64,000 nt of DNA. Origin: Paracyclopina nana (Eukaryota; Arthropoda; Copepoda; Cyclopoida; Cyclopettidae). The stretch lies in assembly GCA_019096065.1 (NCBI GenBank), contig JAGUCH010000004.1, positions 6,386,001-6,450,000 on the forward strand. Direction: 5' to 3'. Below, one piece after another: positions 55,282 to 64,000 of this stretch. The notes beneath the pieces are model-generated. The model was not told the origin of the DNA and ran no database searches. It worked only from the letters and a program-made list of their open reading frames with translations. Position 1 is the first letter of the stretch. The number at the start of each line of letters is the position of its first letter. Position numbers and translations under genes: made by a program.

Positions 55282-58200
55282 TTAAAGTGCGGATGAATCA
55301 CCGTAGAAACGAACACTATCCACGTCTCCTCTAGCTGGGCCCAGAGCTAGTCTGGCCTTGTTCCTCATTGCATCCGAGAGGCTCGTTTTGGCCCTTCTGG
55401 CCTCACTGTTGGACTTGAAGCAAAACTCCAGAATGGCGATGAACATGGCGAGGACGAGGAAGGCTGCCAAGAAGAAGAAAACGCCAACCACGTTTGCCAA
55501 GGTGAGCACCCCACGAGAGTACGATTCGCCCTGGGGACATTCGGATTTCCACCACTTGCTCTGAATGGCCTCAGGTACTCGGAGGTTCTGCAGGTTGAGC
55601 AAAGCCTGGTTGACTGAAGCGTGCAGCCCAGACCTCTTGGAGGTCGCGATGCCATAGCCCTTATAGTCGAGCAGCTTGCCAATGCGAAGGGTGTCACAGG
55701 GGAACCTCTCGGTGTAGTAATCATTCATGGAGGCCTCCAAAAGGAAGGCATAGCGGCCTTCGGATTCTCGCACAAACTCCACGCCCTCCCTCGTGCTATT
55801 GACCATCACATACGGCCTGGAGAGCATGAATTCCCACATTTTGTTGTACACATCAATCCTGCTGTTCTTGAAGAACTCCAGGGTGGATCCTCCCAGGAGG
55901 GCACCATACTCTATGGCACTCTGCTTGGCCAGATCGTCGGCAGTGACCAACGGAGGCTCCACCTTGAATTGGAAAAAGCTTGCTTAGTTTAATATTTTTG
56001 TGGGGAGATTTATTGCTCACCATTCGCTCCACGGTGAGGAAAGCAGCCAAGTTGGATGTGTATGCGGCAATCAAAATCATGGAGAAGAACCACCAAGCGC
56101 TACCCACTAATCTGCCCGCCACGGACCGGGGAGCAAAAGAGGTGTACTGGTGCATGAAAGTGCCGAAGGTGAACCAAAAGCTGTTGCCAAGGCTGAAGGG
56201 GTTCTTCACTTTGGTGCCCAGCACAGTCTCCTCGATCCTCCACTCGCAGGGCGAGAAACGGGAGACCAGAAAGAGGACTATGCTCACTCCGAAGTAGGCG
56301 AAGGCGAGGCAAATCCAGATTTCCTTGCTGAGCGGAGTCAGGAATGAGAAGAGATCCTTGTCCTTCAGATTTGTCCTCTTCATCATGATCGAGATGCCAG
56401 CCTCCATGAATGGCACGGTAAAGTCCACGACTTTCTCCCTTTGCGCATTGATGGTAAGGGGGGAAATGGCGATGTCAGCCTCGTTCCGGACGAGTTCACC
56501 AATCATTCCGGTCCAACCTCCAGGGACAGACGGATCTGAGTTGCCATATTGGCCGTCTTTCACCAGTCGGATTTCAAACTTGATATTCAGCTCCTTGGCA
56601 ATCAGCTCGGCCAAGTCGGCGGTGTAGCCCTCGAAGCGAGCATTGCCATATAAAGTTTGTTGCTGACCAGGCACAGGTCTTCGGTACATGAGAAACGGTG
56701 GCTCCAGCACACTGGTCAAGATGAACACAGTGCGGTTCCTGTAATAAGAGAATTATTAATACCATTTTAGAAAAAAATTGCACATGCTTCAGATGATTTA
56801 GGGATTAAAGTTTTCAAGTAGATATTATATTAGGCCCTGCAACTTTTCAGAAATGCTGACTTTTTTGCATAAAAGATCGTATTTACTAAATACCGCACAC
56901 AAACGCACCGCAACGCACACTACTAAATACCGCACACAGGAAAAAATGCAAACGTTTATGCTAAATACCGCACACAAATGCCCAGCAATGCACACAACTA
57001 AATACCGCAAGCTTCTAAATACCGCTAAATGCGAATGCATTTGAAAAAAAACAGTTAAAAGCATTATTTTAATACACACATAATTTAAAAAAATTCACTT
57101 AGTGCTTTAAACTGCCAATGAAATCAGTAGTTTTGACGTATAAACTAATTTTCATTATTGGAAGCGGGCTATAGCAATATTTCTTCTATTTTTTACGAAT
57201 TATTTTGCTGCTTTTTTTTCAAACAAAATCAGATATGGTGCCGGAAGTGCACATAGCTTGCTGAAAAATTTGCAAAATTTGCTTGCGTGCGCTCTATGAC
57301 CAACATCACTTGATTTTTAGCGCAAAAAGGGGCCTTTTCCCTTTCTTGAGCGTCAGTTTGCTATAATAGTTTCATTTGGCAATTAACATTCCTGTCCTCA
57401 ACTGAAGAAAATCACAAAAATGGAAAAAGTGCTGGTGCCATAAAGTATTTTGTTTCACCGTCAGTGCCACCCTACACTACCCAGCTTTAATCGAGATCTT
57501 TCATATGTTGACCAATCTAATGTCATTTCAGCCAGCATATCAGAAAACACTGATTTTTTAAATCCAAAACGATCAAATAAATTTTGAGATGGGTGGCTTA
57601 TACAAGGGGTGCCAATATTATATAGTATCTTTTATTAAAGTGCTAATATTGAATGGTGCCGTTTATAGTAGTGCCAATTTATGTATGTGCCTTTCCCAAA
57701 AAGTGCCTTTACCCTGCAAACATACTAAATACCGGCCAAACTTAAAAAAGGCATAAGACGAAAACAGATTCTGGTTTAGCTATCATGATTCACACATGCA
57801 TATTCATGTTTCCTCGTTTTTTCCTCACAACAAAATAATTTGTTTTATCCTCCAGCCAGTTTCATAAGTTCATTTATATAATATAAAAAGTAGTGCGCAT
57901 TATTTAACAGTGTGCGGTATTTAGTTGTGTACGTACGGTATTTAAGAGCGTGCGGCATTTAGTAGTGTGCGTTGCGTTGCGTTTGTGTGCGGTATTTAGT
58001 AGGTACTATTTATGTTGCATAAATAATAAGTGACCACAAAATCCTTAAATTGCGCAAATTTCATAAATTGACGCGTTAATGATGATTTTTACATTAATTC
58101 TTAGCATTGTGGTATGAAATATTGCTGTGAAAATGTGGAAATTCATTTTCTTAAGGAAGATTCAACTTAATTAGCAACATAAGGAAAATGGCAAATATTT

Positions 58201-60434
58201 CAGATGATACCATATTAGCTGAAATTAATTTGTCCAAGTCGAGAGTTTTTGCGAAATGTTATTTTGAAATACATAAACACGAAAATTAAGCTAGCGAACG
58301 CCTCACTTATCTTTAATATTCGGAAATTGCAAATATTGCCGGTAATTTATGGTTTTTGCTTAATTAATGCTGTCAAAATATGGGAAATTCATTTTCTTGT
58401 GGGAAATTCAAATGAATTGGTAATCTAAGTTTTTCACACCAACTCTCTGTTGACAGAAGAGTCTCAAGTGCGAAATGGAGGTGGAGTTGATTATGCAAAC
58501 GCTCACGAATGATGGGAGCTCTTATGGCAGAAAATAAATCATGTTCAATAAGGTTCTTCTTTTCTGTACTTTTCCACTTACTGATTTTTCGAATGTGTGC
58601 TGTACGTATCCACAGGGTGTTGATGCTGCTGCTGGTGGGAAATTTGCAGCCTCTGGATATCACCCCACGATCCGACTTTGACCAAGTGGCTGTCAGGAGT
58701 CATCTCCAATATGTCATATGTATAGTTGATCCTCTTTCCAAACTCGTCAAATCTATATTGATCGAAAGAAAATTGAAAAAAAAAGAAGTGCGAGAGCACA
58801 AAAGTCGCGCAAAACTTCAGTCCCTATATGCTATAAAATGGTAGTTGGAGCGCCGTTGATTTTCAACAACTTTTCGACTAGGTAGTGAGAAAGTTCTTAA
58901 TGTGGAAAGCTTTCCAAGATTGCCTTTTTCACTTGTATAAGAAGCATAGCTATGCACAATCCACTTTTTGGCTCTGATATTATACCAAAGTGTCATAAAA
59001 AGCTGTGTTCTTGGCAACATCTTGACAAACTCCAAAAAGGTTCCATTGGCTAAATTAAAGTATATGTGCTTCCAAACGAACGATTAGTAAAGAAACAACT
59101 CTTTGAAAGTATTTAAAAACATGTATCTGAATGAATCTTTAAAAAACCCATTTTATGGCACTACTTTTAGCTTAACCATATGTGATAAGCGATTCATACT
59201 TGCAGTACATCAATCATAGTATGCATCTAATATATGGAGCTTAAGTAAATAACAAATGTGCACATGATGTAGCATATGCATAATTCACTACTTGCCTTAT
59301 TTGTCCTGTGAGGCCGTCGATGCGAACACTCTTGAGCGCTTTAGCTATGTCCATACCATGATCCCATCCGTGCCGTTCATCGCCAGACATGTCGCACGTC
59401 ACGCCCTTGGTCCTTTTCCTACTCGTACGGAACAAATTGGGCATTTGCTGCATCAAGTTCTTGAATCCAGCTTCCAAAACTGTGATTGCATCGAATGCCA
59501 AGGCTCCGGTAGCCGTCACTCCTTGATTGCCTATGGACTGGTACTTGGAGCGATCCAGGGAATGCCACTTCTTCAGGAAGTCCCGAGCATAATAGGACTC
59601 CGTATTAACCAGCTTTAGCCCTGTCACATTGATGGCTCCATATTCGACCACGTTGCTATCCCAGTAATCATCGAGAACCAGACCAGCCATAAGATAGTGG
59701 TAGTTTCTGCGACCAAGGTGCACCGATCTGACATGTTGCACAATGATGTCTTTGGCCAGTTGGGCTGAGCAATCGAGGACCACACGCTTGGTTTCTTCGC
59801 GATTTTGCCTCTCCAGCATGAGCAAAAAGTCGATGGCCTCAGACACAGTTGACACCCTGCGTATCATGCTGATTTGGAATCTTGCCTCGCCATTCGGCGT
59901 TCTTGGCACCTCTTTGAAGATTCGCTGCAATCTCAAGAGGCCTTCAAAGTCACTATAGATGTAGATGATTTTTTGCCACCCATAATAGGTGATCAAATCC
60001 ACGAGAGCCTCGTGATACTCCGGCCTGATTTGGATGGTGAAATGCTGCTTCTCTGCATCCTTGGCCTCGTGGTACATTGACTCTGGAAACCAGGGAGTCA
60101 CAAAGGGCATTTCATATGCGTTTGCATAGGAATGCATGGTGTCTAATGACTCTGGATCAACCGTGCCCACCATGGCGTAGATGCCCCGGTCGAATTGTCT
60201 GCACACAATCCTGGTCAACTTGTAGGCATCCACTGTTCGAATTCTGTCTGCGTAGACATTGAACTGGAATGCCTTGGCTGTGTCGTTGGTGTGCTTTTCC
60301 AGCGCGTATTGCATCGCAGTGAACACATCTGAATAGCTGTCCCACACACTGATCCCAATGGGTATTTGTTCAACTGGGTTGGCACTGACTAGCGTGCTCA
60401 GGGCGTGAGCAATTAACAGTAGTCGATGATGCAT
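55282..60434 (-). CDS. Kainate-type ionotropic glutamate receptor subunit
   Basis: Exons 60434-59296, 58752-58582, 56738-56021 and 55962-55282; 902 aa, like GRIK subunits. It is a ligand-gated cation channel of the plasma membrane. Signal peptide (MHHRLLLIAHALSTLVSA), amino-terminal domain to ~residue 380, then GLTGQIRFDEFGKRINYTYDI leading to ligand-binding S1 (SVLEPPFLMYR..FEGYTADLAELIAKEL, ISPLTINAQREKVVDF with the glutamate-binding Arg), M1, pore loop, M3 (AYTSNLAAFLTVERM), S2 (GGSTLEFFKNSRI; YAFLLEAS with the binding Glu) and M4 (VVGVFFFLAAFLVLAMFIAIL). The first intron uses a GC donor (AAATAAG|gcaagt), forced by the homology across the junction. The Q/R site carries His (residue ~633, codon 56150-56152). 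Intron 2 (1.8 kb) holds a TIR element. Orthology to a specific fly GluR is not claimed. Confidence 0.93.
56884..58001. mobile_element. TIR element with TAAATACCGCACAC repeats, in a receptor intron
   Basis: A 1118-bp segment bounded by ~50-bp inverted repeats (two mismatches) that begin TACTAAATACCGCACACAAA. The core ACTAAATACCGCACAC is repeated about five times in the left arm and three times in the right. No ORF and no clear target duplication. Probably a non-autonomous DNA transposon; superfamily unknown. Confidence 0.75.
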
Positions 60435-60909
60435 CTTGACCAGCGATCTGTTGCTGTTATTCTTCCCTGCTTAGGAATGCTTTCAGCTGGGCAAGATGCG
60501 ATCAATACTCTCTTGAGCTTCTCCTTTCTCCTTCTGGTACCAAAGTCAACTAGAGCGGATGGAGCTGCTGCGAAAGCAACCAAACGAAGCGCGCTAAACG
60601 CAGAGACAGTAGTGGTTGCCTCCTATAATTCGAAAGGCTTCAATTCGAGAACTCAGAATGTAATTTTGTAGAGACATAGATTATACGCTAAAAAAGTGCG
60701 CTTTCACTATTTGCACGTAAAAAAAGCTGTGCCTACATAGTTACAGAATGAGCGCAGAACATTAATTAGTGAACTTTGGGAGTTGCATACATTCAAAGTC
60801 TGTTGCAGATTCTCCCTAAATTTTCGGAGCTTTTTAAAGTACGACAACAAGAGTTGCTTGTTTGAGCTGATGGCTTGCATTTTGGCATAGACAGAAGTTT
60901 ATTATGTTT

Positions 60910-61965
60910 TTAAGTTTTGGACGATACAGATAGAGCTTTTTTGGCCACGTGCCTTCTGATCATGGCATCTCTACGTTCAAGTGATGGACCAACTTCCTTC
61001 CAAATTGCATCCTGCTCCTCTAGTGGGATGCTCAGCATGTACTCTTTGAAAATGTCGTACTTGACATACTCATTGTGCCAACCCTAGGCAATAACAAGTT
61101 TATACTTTAAGTAGCTAACTAAGCAATTAATATACGGAAATGTTGACTTACAGCACACAGATATTTGTGGTAGTTATTCATGTTCTTTTTCCTTTTGCCA
61201 TGGAGAATATCCTTGTCAAAGGTATAGCCTCGGAACCGATCGCTGTACAGCTCCCATTTCTTGGTCCATGGTGGATTTCTAAGGGTAACAACTTCATCAT
61301 TCAGAGGGACAGGTTGACCTTCTGGAATCAGCTCAGCAGCCATGTCAACTGGAAAAGTCGAGTGCTTGGGATGGCAGTCTTTGAGGTAGGTCAACTGATC
61401 GTCCAGCCTCCTTTCCAGCTTGAGCACTTCAACATCTTTTACAAGAGGAGAGTACAAGTCAAACATGTACTCCACTCCGATGCCGTTGATGACGTTACGA
61501 ACCAGAATCCATGCACGAAGTCCAGTTCCACCTCTGTCAATGACAATGCCCACAAACTTCTTTTCCTTTTCTGGAAGGGAATTTCCAGATCAATTTTGAA
61601 ATGTCGACAATGTAATTCAACTTACCCGGGCCATCCCTTAGTGGCTTAGCAGTGGTTACAGCTACAACGCTGCCTACATAAAATTCGGGCAGCATGACAT
61701 GCTCACGCCGAGCAAGCATGTCTTTCCTCTCCAATAGCTCACGAGTGTGATTACGAAACAAAGGCTCTGGATCCGGCAGAAATTCAGGGTATGCAAATCT
61801 GTACTCTCTACGCTGCAGAATTGCCTTCTTCTCTTCGGTTAGCCCTGTGCTCCTTCTGAGCTCCTCTGATTCAGCCAGTTTCAATGATGTTGCTGAAAAC
61901 TGCCTTGCCTGCTTCAGGCATGATTTGGCGACAGACAACGAAGAATAACTACGCTTGGTCAGCAT
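60910..61965 (-). CDS. MRPL19: Mitochondrial large ribosomal subunit protein bL19m
   Basis: Exons 61965-61626, 61570-61152 and 61083-60910; 310 aa (human 292). A structural protein of the mitoribosome large subunit. The N-terminus (MLTKRSYSSLSVAKSCLKQARQFSATS) is basic, Ser-rich and lacks acids, as in a mitochondrial presequence. The L19 core is visible: PEFYVGSVVAVTTAKPLRDGPGK..KFVGIVIDRGGTGLRAWILVRNVINGIGVEYMFDLYSP, then VEVLKLERRLDDQLTYLKDCHPKHSTF. A longer C-terminal extension (RNPPWTKKWELYSDRFRGYTFD) is typical of mitochondrial homologues. The start ATG at 61965 is preferred over the in-frame TTG two codons upstream. Donor of exon 1 is CCGG|gtaag in phase 1. Confidence 0.95.
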
Positions 61966-62365
61966 TTTCAAATTGCACGAATTTTCTAGTTTTTCAATGT
62001 TGGTAAATAAACTCGAGTTGCAGAATCAACAGCAGCTCATTTCGCCAAAAAATGTATAAAAGCGACAAAAATTACTTTTATTTGGCTGGAAAGCTACAGA
62101 CTGTTTAACGATTTTTCTGAGGCCAACTTGTGTTTACTAATTTCTGTGAATCAAACTAAAACAGTGATTTCAGCGATGAAAATAGTTACAAAGCATAGTC
62201 CATAAATTATTAAATTTTTGATAGACTTTTGAGTCACAATTATGAAATAAAGTGATACTTAAGAGTGACATGAGCTGAGATTGACTTAGATTGGCCTGTC
62301 ATTGCTTCAAAAGTGTAAACAAATATCAGTGCGCCAAGAATAAAAGAAGAAAATCTTCCGGCAAA
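61966..62365. promoter_or_regulatory. Divergent promoter region MRPL19 / NUP58
   Basis: The 400 bp between two start codons pointing apart must contain both promoters and 5' UTRs. It is A/T rich. No specific element is recognised. Confidence 0.5.
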
Positions 62366-64000
62366 ATGAGTTTCAATTTCGGTGCACAAAACACCGCGCA
62401 GCCCCAAAAAGCTTTTAGCTTTGGAGCTCCTGCGGCCGGAGGCTCGAGCTTTTCATTCGGAGGATCCACTACGCTGCCAACTGCAGCAGTGCAACCTTCT
62501 TCGGCCCCGTCTTCAACATCTTTTTCATTTGGAGCTTCGGCGGCTGCTCCAGCGACGAATTCCTCCTTTGGTTTTGGCACCACAAACTCGGTTGCGCCTC
62601 TCTCTTTCGGAGCAGCAGCAACGACAACATCCACAGCCGGTTTTGGCCAGACTCAAACTTCCACGGGATTAAGTTTCGGTCAGCAGCCTCAAGTCTCATC
62701 AGGTTTAAGTTTTGGCCAGCAGCCTCAAACATCGACAGGGTTGAGCTTTGGTCAGCAGCCTCAAACGTCCACAGCTTTGAGCTTTGGACAGCCTCAGACC
62801 TCAACTGCCGGTCTGAGCTTTGGTCAACCTCAGACCTCCACGACAGGCTTAAGTTTTGGTCAACCTCAGACCTCAACTGGGCTCAGTTTTGGTCAGCCCC
62901 AGACCTCAACTGGGCTCAGTTTTGGCCAACCCCAAACTTCGACTGGGCTCAGCTTTGGTCAGACACAACCTCAAGCTGCTACCAGTGGCCTCGGTGGAGG
63001 CTTTGGATTTGGTGCTCCCGCCACTTCGAAGCCAACCTCAAGCTTGTTCGGTCAGCCAGCAGCCTCCACCGCGCCCGCTTTTGGCCTCGGGACTCAACCC
63101 AATACGTCAATGCCTCCACCGTCTATGGGCTTTGGAGGTTTGGGAGGAACGAGCACTTCGGTGGCTTCAGTTGGTTTGGGCGGCACAACCGGTGGCTTGG
63201 GTGGTACATTGGCGGCCTCAACTGCCACGACTTCAGCATCAGATTCAAAATTAGGAGCTAACCAAAATGTGAAGGAAACTGCCATACCGAATGAGCTGCT
63301 TGAATCAGTGGAGGAATTTAAAAAGTTTGTTAAAGAGGAAAGGAGCACTTCCTCTGACATTGCCCACGTTTCCTCGAAAATGCACGAGAAAATCTCTGAG
63401 GAAATCGAAGGCATGAATCGTCTAGTGATTGGACTGATGACGGGGTTGTCAAGAAATTATGCCATACTTGACAAAATCAAATTGGAGGCCGCTCAGGAAA
63501 TCCTGAATGCAGAAATTGCTCAACGGACTAGGGATACGCCTCCTGGGCTCCAGTATGAGAACATTGCTCCATATGAGTACTTTTCGCGACTCTTGACCAA
63601 CTTTGAAGGTCAGATGCTTCACTACCGCCGTCAAATTGAGGAGACTGAGCAACATCTCCAATCTATGGCCTCTGGTCAGCCGTTCTCAACCGAGGATGTG
63701 GCGAAAGCCCTGCAAAAACTGCACACGGCCTTCATCAGCCTTGCAGGGCGTTATCAGGTGGTGCATGAAGCTGTGCTTGCTCAGGCTGAATCCTTCGTTC
63801 AGTGGCATCGGTAAAAGAACCCTTCCAAACTTTATTGAGCTTAAGCCGAAATCCTATCACTTTTTTAATTCTCAGCCAGCGGCATGGTACCACAGTGGAG
63901 GTTTTCGAACATCACCAGAAGGAGGACAAGGGACACTATCGATCTTTGCACGCCAAAGGTCCTTCACCCTTCAGTGGGCAAGATTTGTTCGCTAGCGTGA
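62366..64000 (+). CDS. NUP58: Nucleoporin Nup58/Nup45 (5' part, runs off the window)
   Basis: Exon 1 62366-63810 (481 codons, phase 2) and exon 2 from 63876 to beyond 64000. Nup58 is part of the Nup62-Nup54-Nup58 central channel complex of the nuclear pore. Residues ~1-290 are an FG-repeat domain (SFNFGAQN, AFSFGAP, then many SFGQPQTSTGL units) that forms the permeability barrier. The structured part starts near NELLESVEEFKKFVKEE and contains the coiled-coil core (NAEIAQRTRDTPPGLQYENIAPYEYFSRLL..MLHYRRQIEETEQHL, GRYQVVHEAVLAQAESF), the diagnostic Nup58 segment. Exon 2 continues RQRHGTTVEVFEHHQ to KGPSPFSGQDLF, matching the C-terminal FG-containing tail. ATG 62366 is chosen because MSFNFG matches the family start; an open frame continues upstream. 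Confidence 0.95.
62650..62970 (+). repeat. Tandem coding repeat in the NUP58 FG domain
   Basis: About nine near-identical units of 33-39 bp encode (T)GLSFGQ(Q)PQTS. Units vary in length by one or two codons and in third positions, and the last few units (62870-62950) are nearly identical in DNA, consistent with recent unit gain or loss. Confidence 0.85.

Noticed and set aside
62640-62970. Regularly spaced repeats resembling a CRISPR array
   Set aside because: They are in-frame FG repeats of NUP58 in a eukaryotic genome, with no unique spacers.

Overview
The window is nuclear DNA from a eukaryote, most likely an arthropod. Almost every gene is split by short GT-AG introns, often 50-80 bp, and the proteins are animal families: PIGG, RAB28, a p160 nuclear receptor coactivator, PDE4/dunce, a kainate-type glutamate receptor, and an AA15 lytic polysaccharide monooxygenase of the kind known from arthropods and some other invertebrates. 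The order or species cannot be read from the sequence. All exon joins given here were made by hand from splice consensus, reading phase and remembered family motifs.

Layout. 1-8.7 kb: 3' end of an MTUS/ATIP-like coiled-coil gene (+) overlapping tail-to-tail with inositol monophosphatase (-), then a hAT-type MITE, PIGG (-) and an SR protein with an N-terminal RS region (-). 8.7-19 kb: SERBP1/Vig-like RNA-binding protein (+), a second hAT MITE, and an intronless p160/NCOA (Taiman-like) coactivator (+). 19-26.4 kb: a DUSP3-like phosphatase with three alternative first exons (+), a 13-finger C2H2 protein (-), ethanolamine kinase (+) and RAB28 (+). 26.4-31 kb: mostly empty, with a third TIR element. 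About 31-53.2 kb: a large PDE4/dunce gene (+) with about eight alternative first coding exons feeding one UCR1-UCR2-catalytic body; its introns hold a foldback repeat and a Tc1/mariner-like element. 53.6-64 kb: AA15 LPMO (+), kainate-type receptor (-) with a TIR element in an intron, mitochondrial ribosomal protein L19 (-), and the 5' part of nucleoporin Nup58 (+, runs off the window).

The genes do not form one pathway. Most are housekeeping or signalling genes: GPI-anchor ethanolamine-phosphate transfer and ethanolamine phosphorylation, inositol recycling, cAMP breakdown, splicing, translation and nuclear transport. The main themes are gene architecture, that is, phase-matched arrays of alternative first exons in PDE4 and the DUSP gene, and convergent pairs with overlapping 3' ends. 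A second theme is a set of short non-autonomous DNA transposons, two of them with perfect 8-bp target duplications just upstream of genes. Single-residue departures at functionally key sites (glutamate receptor Q/R site, DUSP signature His, RAB28 switch II Gln) deserve checking.
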